Of a stretch of 6,804 nucleotides of DNA, positions 1-5,705 are shown one piece after another. Made by a program: the position numbers and the translations under genes. How positions within the stretch are numbered: the first letter of the stretch is position 1; every line of letters begins with the position of its first letter. Under the pieces are notes generated by a model. The model was not told the origin of the DNA. It did not search any database and saw only the letters and a list, made by a program, of their open reading frames with translations. Source of the DNA: an uncultured Paracoccaceae bacterium (GTDB lineage: Bacteria; Pseudomonadota; Alphaproteobacteria; Rhodobacterales; Rhodobacteraceae); the NCBI GenBank assembly GCA_913054485.1, contig CAJXHQ010000172.1:1-6804 (forward strand), written 5' to 3'.

Positions 1-45
1 AGCTGCCAGCAGCGCCAGCGCCAGGGCTGCGCCGCGCAGGTTCAT
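1..45 (-). CDS. 5' end of an exported-protein gene (partial)
   Basis: Only the first 15 codons lie in the window, reading [15 protein letters not shown]. An Arg near the N-terminus followed by an uninterrupted Ala/Leu stretch is what the start of a Sec signal peptide looks like, so the product is probably periplasmic, outer-membrane or secreted. Its ATG (45-43) overlaps the tyrC stop codon in an ATGA, so translation is probably coupled to tyrC and the gene is the fourth member of the minus-strand operon. No clear Shine-Dalgarno sequence is seen in the end of tyrC, which fits coupling by re-initiation. Nothing in the window reveals the function of the mature protein. Confidence 0.7.
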   Translation of the reverse strand, partial: MNLRGAALALALLAA

Positions 46-962
46 TTGCCGTGGGCGCGGCCGAAGTCCGGCGCGTCCGTGTCCTGGCCCGCTTCGATGA
101 TGCCGCGGCGAATGGCGCGGGTGCGGGTAAAATAATCGTGCAGCATATCGCCGTCGCCGGTACGGATGGCGCGCTGCAGGGCAAACAGCTCTTCGGTGAA
201 CCGGCCGAGGATTTCCAGCGTGGCGTCCTTGTTGGTCAGGAAGACGTCGCGCCACATTGTCGGATCCGAGGCCGCGATACGGGTGAAATCGCGGAAACCA
301 GCGGCTGAATATTTGATCACCTCACTGTCCGTCACCCGGCGCAGGTCATCCGCCACGCCCACCATCGTGTAGGCAATCAGGTGCGGCGTGTGGCTGGTCA
401 CCGAGAGCACCAGGTCGTGATGGTCGGCGTCCATTTCTTCCACATTTGCGCCCATGCCCTCCCAGAGCGCGCGCAGGGCAGCCACAGCGTCGGGGTCCGT
501 GCCTTCAACCGGCACCAGCAGACACCAGCGGTTGTCGTAGAGCTCGGCAAAGCCGGATTCCGGCCCGGAATGTTCGGTACCCGCCAGCGGGTGGGCGGGA
601 ACAAAATGCACGCCTTCAGGGATATGCGGCTGCACCGCGTCGATCACATGGCCTTTCACGGACCCGACGTCCGACACGGTCGCGCCCGGTTTCAGCACCG
701 GGGCAATCTCTGCCATCACCGGGCCCATGGCCCCTACCGGCACGCAGAGCACCACCAGGTCGGCGCCTTCGCAAGCTTCAGCCGCACTGTCGCAGACCCG
801 GTCACAGAGACCGATTTCACGCGCCTTGGACCGGGTTGCATCGCTGCGGGCATAGCCGGTGACCTCGCCCGCCAGCCCTGCGCGTTTGATCGCCCAGAAC
901 ATCGAAGAAGCGATCAGCCCCAGCCCGACCAGGGCGATGCGGTTGTAGACCGGCTTGCTCAT
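42..962 (-). CDS. tyrC: Prephenate/arogenate dehydrogenase (TyrA family)
   Basis: This cytosolic enzyme oxidatively decarboxylates prephenate and/or arogenate, the committed step to tyrosine. The 306 residues are normal for a monofunctional TyrA-class protein with no chorismate mutase or ACT domain. The N-terminal Rossmann domain has the loop GLGLIASS (13-20). The active-site landmarks of the family are present: GSVKG with Ser101, [11 protein letters not shown] with His124, SHTPH (190-194), and FRDFTRIA with Arg228 followed by DPTMWRD. The end of strand beta-2 reads GYARS (36-40), without the acidic residue usual for NAD, so NADP use is possible. The start ATG overlaps the hisC stop in an ATGA, and an AAGGA lies 9 nt upstream inside hisC. 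Its own stop overlaps the next gene. Substrate preference between prephenate and arogenate cannot be read reliably here. Confidence 0.95.
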   Translation of the reverse strand: MSKPVYNRIALVGLGLIASSMFWAIKRAGLAGEVTGYARSDATRSKAREIGLCDRVCDSAAEACEGADLVVLCVPVGAMGPVMAEIAPVLKPGATVSDVGSVKGHVIDAVQPHIPEGVHFVPAHPLAGTEHSGPESGFAELYDNRWCLLVPVEGTDPDAVAALRALWEGMGANVEEMDADHHDLVLSVTSHTPHLIAYTMVGVADDLRRVTDSEVIKYSAAGFRDFTRIAASDPTMWRDVFLTNKDATLEILGRFTEELFALQRAIRTGDGDMLHDYFTRTRAIRRGIIEAGQDTDAPDFGRAHGK

Positions 963-2044
963 GTGCGCATGTCCTTGAATGTCTTCACGGCGGCAGCCAA
1001 ACGGCGGCAGCTGTCTTCATCGCCAACGGTCATGCGCAGCCCGTTGGCGATGCCGTAACCAGCCACCCGGCGCACGATCAGTCCTTGGGTTTTCAGATAC
1101 TCATCACAGGCTTCGGCCTCACCCTGGCTGGCGAAACGCGCCAGGACGAAATTGGCGCAGGAGGTGTCCGAGGGCACCCCGGCAGCGGCCAGTTCCTCGG
1201 CCAGCCAGCTGCGCCATCTGGCGTTCTCGGCCCGGCAGTGATCGGTGTAATCAGTGTCCCGCACCGCCGCCTCGGCTGCGGCCAGACCGGAGATCGAGAC
1301 ATTGAACGGCCCGCGAACCCGGTTCAGCACGTCCACAATCGCTTTCGGACCGTAACCGTAGCCGACACGCGCGCCGCCCAGACCATAGATCTTGGAAAAA
1401 GTGCGGGTCATCACCACGTTGCCGCGCGCCTCGACCACTTTGGCGCCGGCATCATAGCCTTCGACAAACTCCGCATAGGCGCCATCCAGCACCAACAGCG
1501 CCTGATCGGGCAGACCATCGGCGAGCCGGGCGACCTCGCCCTCGCTGATCATGGTGCCGGTGGGATTGGCCGGGTTGGCGATGAACACGAGGCGGGTGCG
1601 TTCGGTGCAGCCCGCAAGAATGGCGTCCACGTCGACGCAGCGCTCGCGCTCGGTCACTTCGACCGGGGTGGCACCTGCGGCCAGCGCGCTGATCCGGTAC
1701 ATGGCAAACCCGTGCTGCGTATACAGAACCTCATCCCCCGGGCCTGCAAAACACTGGCACAAAAAGGCGATGATTTCGTCACTGCCGGCGCCGCAGACGA
1801 TGCGGTCAGGATCCAGCCCGTGCACCTCACCAATAGCCGCGCGCAAGGAGCCGTGATCCGAGCTGGGATAACGGTGCATGTTTGCGGCGGCATCCTGCAT
1901 CGCCGCAATGGCGCGCGGGCTTGGCCCCAGGGGGTTTTCGTTAGAGGAGAGCTTCACAACGTTGCTCACCCCCGCCACATGGGCAGCTCCGCCCTGATAG
2001 AGAGCGATGTCCATAATGCCGGGCTGCGGTGTGATCCTGGTCAT
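959..2044 (-). CDS. hisC: Histidinol-phosphate aminotransferase
   Basis: This fold-type I PLP aminotransferase converts imidazole-acetol phosphate and glutamate to histidinol phosphate and 2-oxoglutarate; many members also transaminate phenylpyruvate, 4-hydroxyphenylpyruvate or prephenate. Its 361 residues are the usual HisC length. Motifs in order are [10 protein letters not shown] (34-43), GAGSDE (85-90), NPANPTG (157-163), LDGAYAEF with the pyridine-binding Asp187, [15 protein letters not shown] with the Schiff-base Lys218 and Arg226, and GLRMTVG (335-341) with the carboxylate-binding Arg337. The gene overlaps tyrC by ATGA and no other his gene is present, so a role in tyrosine/phenylalanine synthesis is likely alongside or instead of histidine. 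The hisC/tyrC pair of Zymomonas mobilis is a precedent. The start follows an AAGGAG (2062-2057) at a longish 12-nt spacing, part of which is folded into a hairpin. Confidence 0.95.
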   Translation of the reverse strand: MTRITPQPGIMDIALYQGGAAHVAGVSNVVKLSSNENPLGPSPRAIAAMQDAAANMHRYPSSDHGSLRAAIGEVHGLDPDRIVCGAGSDEIIAFLCQCFAGPGDEVLYTQHGFAMYRISALAAGATPVEVTERERCVDVDAILAGCTERTRLVFIANPANPTGTMISEGEVARLADGLPDQALLVLDGAYAEFVEGYDAGAKVVEARGNVVMTRTFSKIYGLGGARVGYGYGPKAIVDVLNRVRGPFNVSISGLAAAEAAVRDTDYTDHCRAENARWRSWLAEELAAAGVPSDTSCANFVLARFASQGEAEACDEYLKTQGLIVRRVAGYGIANGLRMTVGDEDSCRRLAAAVKTFKDMRT

Positions 2045-2053
2045 GTCAAATTC

Positions 2054-2074
2054 GGGCTCCTTGTCCGGAGACCC
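2054..2074 (-). promoter_or_regulatory. Hairpin covering the hisC Shine-Dalgarno
   Basis: Read on the minus strand, GGG-U-CUCC can pair with GGAGCCC across a GGACAA loop, giving seven base pairs with one bulged U. The GGAG arm is the core of the hisC ribosome-binding site (AAGGAG, 2062-2057). The fold would therefore reduce hisC initiation unless it is melted, for example by ribosomes finishing the upstream gene or by a ligand or protein. The pairing is read directly from the sequence; a regulatory effect is inference. Confidence 0.4.
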
Positions 2075-2081
2075 TCATACC

Positions 2082-2104
2082 CCTCCCCCGGCGTCAGGGG
2101 AAGG
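2082..2104 (-). other. Intercistronic stem-loop after the class V enzyme gene
   Basis: In the minus-strand transcript CCUUCCCC and GGGGGAGG form an 8-bp stem (one U.G wobble) around a 7-nt loop UGACGCC. It begins 6 nt after the stop of the PLP-enzyme gene. No U tract follows, so it is a poor intrinsic terminator. It could be an RNA-processing or stabilising element, or part of a dispersed palindromic repeat. The wobble pairs only in RNA from the minus strand, which fits the direction of transcription. Confidence 0.45.
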
Positions 2105-2110
2105 CCAAGA

Positions 2111-3535
2111 TCAGGCGGCTTTGGCTTTGAAGCGGGCCGTGGGTTCGTCCACGTCATAACGTGCGGCCAGCTCTTCCGCCCTTGCGGCCAGTTCTGCAAC
2201 GGCGTTGAGGATGAAGCGCACCGTGTCCTCATCCATCATATAAGCGAAGTTCAGGCGCACCCAGCCGGGCTTCTTCATCTCCTCACCCGCCTGCAGATCG
2301 GCAAAAAGCTGGTCGGATTCGGCGCGCTCAATACCCAGCAGCCGGTGCGCGTAAGGCCCGGCACATGCACAACCTCCGCGGGCCTGAATGCCGTAGACGT
2401 CGCTCAGCATGCGGGTGAACAGCTGCTGATGCACCGGCTGACCGGACGCGCCCTTCACCATGAAGGAGAAAATCGGCAGGCGCTTCGCCTCCCTGTGGCC
2501 GAGGATCTCCAGCTGCGGGTTGCCGCCCCAGGCCTGCCAGGCCATGGCGGTGTATTTGTCTTCGCGGCGGGCAATCTCAGCCTCGCCCATGGCGTCCTTC
2601 ACCAGGAAGGCCAAGGCGGCGCGGATGTCGCCGATCACATTGGGGGTGCCGGCCTCTTCGCGCGCGGACAAGTTGCCGGAGTATTCATGCGCCCAAGGAG
2701 AGACAAAGCTGACGGTGCCGCCGCCCGGCCAGCTGGGACAGGTCTGGCGCACGGCCGCGCCGTTGACGATCAGCACGCCGGTGGCACCGGGGCCGCCGGG
2801 GAATTTATGCGGCGAGACCACAACCGCATCTTTGCGCGCGCCACCCTTTTGCCCCATGTCGATCGGCAGGTAAGGGCCGCCGCCGGCATAGTCCCAGACC
2901 GCCAGCGCGCCGTGTTCATGCAGCAGGCAGCTGACAGGATCCGGATCGGTGACAATGCCGGTAACGTTGGAGGCGGCCGAGAAACTGCCGATCTTCAGGT
3001 CGCAGTCCTTGTATTCCGCAAGCGCCTTTTCCAGCACGGCCAGATCCGGCCCGCCTGCGGCATCTTCCGGGATTTCCACCACGGTGGCCTTGCTCTCGCG
3101 CCAGGGCAGGATGTTGGAGTGATGCTCGTAGGGGCCGATGAAGACCACCGGGCGGTTGGCCTTTTCCACCCCCAGCAGGCTGACCAGCCGGTTGAGGCCG
3201 GCCGTTGCCCCGGAGCCGGTGAAGATCACCTTGTCCTGTTCCTCAGCGCCACAGAGACGGGCGATCACATCGCGCGCCTCCTGACGCATACGGGTGATGT
3301 AGGAGCCGCAGTAAGAGGCCTCGGTGTGGGAATTGGCGTAGAAGGGCAGCACACTTTCGGTGACGAAGTCTTCCACCTGCCGCATGGCGCGGCCCGAGGC
3401 GACGTAATCGGCATAGACCATCGCCACATCACCATCGAGGCCGGGGATCATGGTGCCATCGCCGATCACGCCTTTCTCAAGGCTGCCGTCACGGGCAGCG
3501 GCGCGCAGGGCGGTTTCAAAATCGGCGAGGGTCAT
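2111..3535 (-). CDS. Class V aminotransferase / SufS-like cysteine desulfurase homologue
   Basis: This fold-type I PLP enzyme of aminotransferase class V has 474 residues, about 70 longer than SufS. The SufS/CsdA landmarks appear in order: TGSGATAGLNRL (106-117), EHHSNILPWRE (137-147) with the PLP-stacking His, SNVTGIV (189-195), WDYAGG with Asp215, SPHKFPGGPGATG with Schiff-base Lys244, EAGTPN (294-299), and RGGCACAGP (386-394), where Cys391 aligns with the SufS catalytic cysteine and Cys389 is additional. Arg427 in VRLNFAY corresponds to the substrate-carboxylate region. A cysteine desulfurase, selenocysteine lyase or related C-S lyase activity is inferred; the precise subfamily is not characterised to my knowledge. 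The start is fixed by AGGAGG (3548-3543) 7 nt upstream. It is the first gene of an operon with hisC and tyrC and is divergent from an Lrp-family regulator. Confidence 0.88.
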   Translation of the reverse strand: MTLADFETALRAAARDGSLEKGVIGDGTMIPGLDGDVAMVYADYVASGRAMRQVEDFVTESVLPFYANSHTEASYCGSYITRMRQEARDVIARLCGAEEQDKVIFTGSGATAGLNRLVSLLGVEKANRPVVFIGPYEHHSNILPWRESKATVVEIPEDAAGGPDLAVLEKALAEYKDCDLKIGSFSAASNVTGIVTDPDPVSCLLHEHGALAVWDYAGGGPYLPIDMGQKGGARKDAVVVSPHKFPGGPGATGVLIVNGAAVRQTCPSWPGGGTVSFVSPWAHEYSGNLSAREEAGTPNVIGDIRAALAFLVKDAMGEAEIARREDKYTAMAWQAWGGNPQLEILGHREAKRLPIFSFMVKGASGQPVHQQLFTRMLSDVYGIQARGGCACAGPYAHRLLGIERAESDQLFADLQAGEEMKKPGWVRLNFAYMMDEDTVRFILNAVAELAARAEELAARYDVDEPTARFKAKAA

Positions 3536-3569
3536 GGGGCGGCCTCCTGTCTATGCCCCACCAGTCTGA

Positions 3570-3589
3570 GCGAAAACTGCCGCGAAAAC
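3570..3589. promoter_or_regulatory. Direct repeat GCGAAAAC x2 in the divergent intergenic region
   Basis: GCGAAAAC occurs at 3570-3577 and again at 3582-3589, 12 bp start to start. The second copy also begins a small inverted repeat, GCGAA-AACC-TTCGC (3582-3595). It lies in the roughly 105-bp space between the PLP-enzyme gene and the divergent Lrp-type regulator, where such regulators usually bind. It is a candidate operator or leader element only; it does not match the E. coli Lrp consensus in an obvious way. Confidence 0.35.
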
Positions 3590-3601
3590 CTTCGCAATAT
3601 T

Positions 3602-3629
3602 TGAATAGATCACCCTAATGATGTGTCAT
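3602..3629 (-). promoter_or_regulatory. Candidate promoter of the PLP enzyme-hisC-tyrC operon
   Basis: On the minus strand ATGACA (3629-3624) resembles a -35 box in five of six positions. It is followed after 16 bp by TATTCA (3607-3602), a weak -10. Transcription would begin near 3595, giving a leader of about 60 nt that includes the GCGAAAAC repeats and the AGGAGG ribosome-binding site. The -10 match is poor, so this is tentative. Confidence 0.3.
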
Positions 3630-3641
3630 ATGATCGGACTA
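3629..3641 (+). promoter_or_regulatory. -10 box placing the regulator's transcription start at its ATG
   Basis: TATGAT (3629-3634) matches the sigma-70 -10 consensus in five of six positions. It ends six bases before the A of the regulator's ATG (3641), so the expected start of transcription coincides with the start codon. No Shine-Dalgarno sequence precedes the ATG. No good -35 box is found at 16-18 bp spacing, which leaves room for an activator or autoregulation. The box overlaps the candidate -35 of the divergent operon. Confidence 0.4.
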
Positions 3642-4102
3642 TGACCGATATTACAGATCAGATTGACAAGATGATCCTGAAGGCGCTGCAACAGGATGGC
3701 GGCCTGTCCCAGCGCGAGCTGGCAGACCGGGTGGGCCTGTCGCAAAATGCCTGCTGGCGGCGGCTGAAGGCGTTGAATGAAAAGGGAATTCTGCAAGGGT
3801 CCACCGCGCGCGTGGACCGGGCAAAACTGGGGCTGGACCTGGTGGTTTTTGTGATGTTGCGGACGCGGCACCATTCAGCGGACTGGCTGCAGACTTTCCG
3901 CCGCCACGTGCTGACCATTCCCGAAGTGGTGGATTTTCACCGGATCGGCGGCGATTACGACTATCAGCTGAAAGTGGTGACCCAGGACATGACAAGCTAT
4001 GACCGGGTCTACCAGCGGCTGATCGAAGGCGTGGAGCTGGACAGTGTCACGTCCTATTTCGCGATGGAGGCCATCGCTGAAGGGCGGCCGCTGCCGCTAT
4101 GA
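3641..4102 (+). CDS. Lrp/AsnC-family transcriptional regulator, DecR/CyuR-like
   Basis: This 153-residue DNA-binding regulator has the standard Lrp layout. An N-terminal helix-turn-helix (about 5-51) includes LSQRELADRVGLSQNACWRRL, with the recognition helix around residues 34-44, and ends at EKGIL. A C-terminal RAM/AsnC ligand-binding domain follows, with GGDYDYQLKV (103-112) at the effector and oligomer interface. The segments FVMLRTRHHSADW (70-82) and SVTSYFAMEAI (135-145) closely resemble, from memory, E. coli DecR (YbaO/CyuR), which responds to cysteine. The start chosen is ATG 3641. A GTG at 3623 is in frame, but neither start has a ribosome-binding site. Divergence from the PLP-enzyme operon suggests local control and autoregulation. 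The exact effector is inferred. Confidence 0.92.
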   Translation: MTDITDQIDKMILKALQQDGGLSQRELADRVGLSQNACWRRLKALNEKGILQGSTARVDRAKLGLDLVVFVMLRTRHHSADWLQTFRRHVLTIPEVVDFHRIGGDYDYQLKVVTQDMTSYDRVYQRLIEGVELDSVTSYFAMEAIAEGRPLPL

Positions 4103-4111
4103 CAGGCGGCC

Positions 4112-4183
4112 GGGACAGGCCGCACGCCGGGGACAGGCCGCACGCCGGGGACAGGCCGCACGCCGGGGACCGGCCGCCGGCCC
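4112..4183 (+). repeat. 18-bp tandem repeat, three perfect copies plus one degenerate
   Basis: GGGACAGGCCGCACGCCG is repeated exactly at 4112-4129, 4130-4147 and 4148-4165. A decayed fourth unit follows at 4166-4183, and a partial match (GACAGGCGGCCG) precedes the array. It begins 10 bp after the regulator's stop codon and runs up to the terminator region. The unit length is a multiple of three, but the array lies outside any supported gene. It looks like a slippage-prone minisatellite in the 3' untranslated region. Confidence 0.9.
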
Positions 4184-4209
4184 CCCGGAGTATTGTCGAA
4201 AAGATGAAC

Positions 4210-4229
4210 AACAGGGCCAGAGCCCTGTT
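4210..4229. terminator. Bidirectional intrinsic terminator between convergent genes
   Basis: AACAGGGC (4210-4217) and GCCCTGTT (4222-4229) form a perfect 8-bp stem with a CAGA loop. On the plus strand it is followed by only a short T run (TTTC). On the minus strand TTTT lies a few bases further on. Its place between the plus-strand regulator and the minus-strand PA14 gene suits termination in both directions. Confidence 0.7.
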
Positions 4230-4235
4230 TCAGCC

Positions 4236-4802
4236 TCAGTGGCCAAAGGCGGCGTTGGGCATCCAGGTGACCCGCTGGCCTTTGGGCCCTGCGCGCATAT
4301 GCAGGCAGGCGGTGTTCAGGCGCTGGAAGTAGAGCACCTGGATCGGGTACCATCCGGCCTGCGGCACCTCGACCTCTTCAGCAAAAGTCTCCTGGCAGGT
4401 CTGGCGGCCGTCGAACTTGCCGACCACCTTGCCGCCGACTGTGGCGCGGATACCGTCGTTGGTGAGAAAGTCGATGGTGTAGATGCCCGGTGCGTCAAAG
4501 CGCACAAAGCCGCGGATATCGGCGGCAACCATTTCATCCTGCTTTGCGGTCAGCACCGGCTCGCCGCGGTTCGAATCACGGTAGTCCAGACCGCTCAGCG
4601 CCGGGCCGCGCTCGGCGCCGGCGTCCAGCGCCTTTTGCGCGCCCCGCAGCGTTTTCACATCTTTAGGGTAGGCATAGCTGACCGACAGGCCCGGCTTCAG
4701 CCCCTTGGGCTGCGGGCTGGCCGGCGTGAGTTTCAGTGGCGCGGCAGCCGCGGCACCTGCCATAAAGGCCGCGGCGGCAAATGCGGCTATGATATTCTTC
4801 AT
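4236..4802 (-). CDS. Small secreted PA14-domain protein
   Basis: The 188-residue product begins with a clear Sec signal peptide (MKNIIAAFAAAAFMAG..., probable cleavage after the Ala run near residue 21), so the mature protein is periplasmic or secreted. Residues about 38-175 form a PA14-like beta-barrel: GFVRFDAPGIYTIDFLTNDGIRATVGGKVV (98-127) and the downstream strands AGWYPIQVLYFQ and LHMRAGPKG match the pattern of this carbohydrate- or ligand-binding fold. Cys136 and Cys166 are the only cysteines of the mature protein and could form a disulfide. No catalytic domain is attached, unlike most PA14 proteins, which are fused to glycosidases or adhesins. The start has GGGGAGA six to seven nt upstream. 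It is monocistronic and convergent with the regulator; no partner is visible. Confidence 0.85.
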   Translation of the reverse strand: MKNIIAAFAAAAFMAGAAAAAPLKLTPASPQPKGLKPGLSVSYAYPKDVKTLRGAQKALDAGAERGPALSGLDYRDSNRGEPVLTAKQDEMVAADIRGFVRFDAPGIYTIDFLTNDGIRATVGGKVVGKFDGRQTCQETFAEEVEVPQAGWYPIQVLYFQRLNTACLHMRAGPKGQRVTWMPNAAFGH

Positions 4803-4845
4803 TCTGGTCTCCCCGGTGTGCCGGCAGCTGCGCCGGCGTTTTCCA

Positions 4846-4875
4846 AGGATATTGCGCCGCCGCAGGAAAACACAA
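4846..4875 (-). promoter_or_regulatory. Candidate promoter of the PA14 gene
   Basis: On the minus strand TTGTGT (4875-4870), an 18-bp spacer and TATCCT (4851-4846) form a moderate sigma-70-like promoter in the gap after the rpsD terminator. Transcription would start near 4840. The leader then holds GCCGGC-AGCTGC-GCCGGC (4820-4837), which can fold because GCCGGC is self-complementary. Confidence 0.4.
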
Positions 4876-4920
4876 TTGCTTTTCGCCCGCCGCCATCAAA
4901 GCCGCGTGACCTGCCCAACG

Positions 4921-4950
4921 AAAAAGGGGCCGCCCCGCAGGCAGCCCCTT
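4921..4950 (-). terminator. rpsD intrinsic terminator
   Basis: The minus-strand RNA forms an 11-bp stem. AAGGGGC pairs with GCCCCUU and extends inward through UGCC/GGCG with one U.G pair, closing a 5-nt loop. A run of five Us ends the structure. It lies about 25 bp after the rpsD stop codon. Stem, loop and U tract are all present, so this is the most convincing terminator in the window. Confidence 0.9.
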
Positions 4951-4974
4951 CGCAGATGCCCATCGGGCAGCGGC

Positions 4975-5595
4975 TTAGTTCTTGGCGTAGAATTCGACGA
5001 CCAGGTTCGGTTCCATCACAACCGGGTAGGGCACGTCGGACAGGCCGGGTGCGCGCACGAAGGTTGCGGTCAGCTTGGAGTGGTCGGCGTCGATGTAATC
5101 CGGCACGTCACGTTCAGCCAGCTGGGTGGCTTCCAGAACAACAGCCAGCTGCTTGGACTTGTCGCGGACCTCGATCACGTCGCCTTCCTTCACACGGTAG
5201 GAGGGGATGTTGACGCGCTTGCCGTTCACTTTCACGTGGCCGTGGTTCACGAACTGGCGGGCAGCAAAGACGGTCGGCACGAACTTGGCGCGATAGACAA
5301 CCGCGTCCAGACGGCGCTCCAGCAGGCCGATCAGGTTTTCACCGGTGTCGCCTTTGACACGCTCGGCTTCACCGTAGATGCGGCGGAACTGCTTCTCGGT
5401 CAGGTCGCCGTAGTAGCCTTTCAGCTTCTGTTTGGCGCGCAGCTGGATGCCGAAGTCGGACAGTTTGCCCTTGCGGCGCTGACCGTGCTGGCCGGGGCCG
5501 TAGTCGCGGCGATTGACCGGGGACTTCGGACGGCCCCAGATGTTTTCGCCCATGCGGCGGTCAATTTTGTACTTGGCAGACGTGCGTTTGGTCAC
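4975..5595 (-). CDS. rpsD: 30S ribosomal protein S4
   Basis: S4 is a primary 16S rRNA-binding protein that nucleates assembly of the 30S body and helps keep decoding accurate. The product is 206 residues, the normal length. It starts [20 protein letters not shown] after the initiator and contains [21 protein letters not shown] (29-49) and the S4 RNA-binding domain at about 95-157 ([38 protein letters not shown]). It has no cysteines, so it is a zinc-free form. The start is GTG at 5595, chosen because the conserved N-terminus begins there and AAGGAG lies 7 nt upstream. The frame stays open upstream to 5787, but that extension has no S4 character. It stands alone, away from the alpha operon, with its own promoter, structured leader and terminator. 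Confidence 0.98.
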   Translation of the reverse strand: MTKRTSAKYKIDRRMGENIWGRPKSPVNRRDYGPGQHGQRRKGKLSDFGIQLRAKQKLKGYYGDLTEKQFRRIYGEAERVKGDTGENLIGLLERRLDAVVYRAKFVPTVFAARQFVNHGHVKVNGKRVNIPSYRVKEGDVIEVRDKSKQLAVVLEATQLAERDVPDYIDADHSKLTATFVRAPGLSDVPYPVVMEPNLVVEFYAKN

Positions 5596-5602
5596 GGCTG
5601 AT

Positions 5603-5608
5603 CTCCTT
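5603..5608 (-). promoter_or_regulatory. rpsD ribosome-binding site fixing the GTG start
   Basis: AAGGAG (5608-5603) precedes the GTG at 5595 by 7 nt. It decides the start against an ATG-initiated in-frame extension reaching 5787, which would place this motif inside coding sequence. Confidence 0.85.
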
Positions 5609-5617
5609 CTATAGGGC

Positions 5618-5634
5618 GCAGCCCGGCGGGCTGC
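5618..5634 (-). promoter_or_regulatory. rpsD leader hairpin next to the ribosome-binding site
   Basis: GCAGCCC and GGGCTGC form a perfect 7-bp stem with a 3-nt loop, ending 9 nt upstream of the AAGGAG. No U tract follows, so it is not a terminator. Its position suits control of translation or protection of the 5' end; regulation by S4 is a guess based on the autoregulation of other S4 operons. Confidence 0.5.
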
Positions 5635-5684
5635 TATGAAGGGCGTTGTCCTCTTGAGTCTTCCGCTTTGGAATTCCCATGACA

Positions 5685-5705
5685 GGCATACCCCTTGCGG
5701 GGGCC
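5685..5705 (-). promoter_or_regulatory. rpsD leader hairpin with a GNRA tetraloop
   Basis: In the minus-strand RNA CCCC-GCAA-GGGG forms a stem capped by a GNRA tetraloop. It is extended by GGC/GCC beyond a UAU bulge. It lies early in the predicted rpsD leader, 14-34 nt after the expected transcription start. A bulged helix with a structured loop is a plausible protein-binding element, but no family match was tested. Confidence 0.4.

Noticed and set aside
1085..3604. A very long plus-strand open frame (839 codons) antisense to hisC and the PLP enzyme.
   Set aside because: It lies across two well-identified minus-strand genes and their gap. Its translation is rich in His/Gly/Arg with no recognisable domain, as expected for a mirror frame of high-GC codon usage.
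3623..3640. GTG at 3623 as the start of the Lrp-type regulator.
   Set aside because: There is no ribosome-binding site and the extra residues (MSYDRT) are not typical of the family. The -10-like box at 3629-3634 would then lie inside the coding region. Not fully excluded.
4112..4183. The 18-bp repeats as a CRISPR array or as an in-frame peptide repeat.
   Set aside because: There are no spacers and the units are too short and contiguous for CRISPR. The regulator's stop codon precedes them, and no frame through them has a supported start or homology.
4820..4837. GCCGGC-AGCTGC-GCCGGC as an operator for the PA14 gene.
   Set aside because: GCCGGC is common in high-GC DNA and each half is itself a palindrome, so the symmetry carries little information. 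It is mentioned only as part of the leader.
4044..5213. Plus-strand open frame across the repeats, the PA14 gene and the end of rpsD.
   Set aside because: It overlaps three better-supported elements, including the rpsD terminator, and its product is low-complexity Arg/Ala/Gly sequence with no motif.
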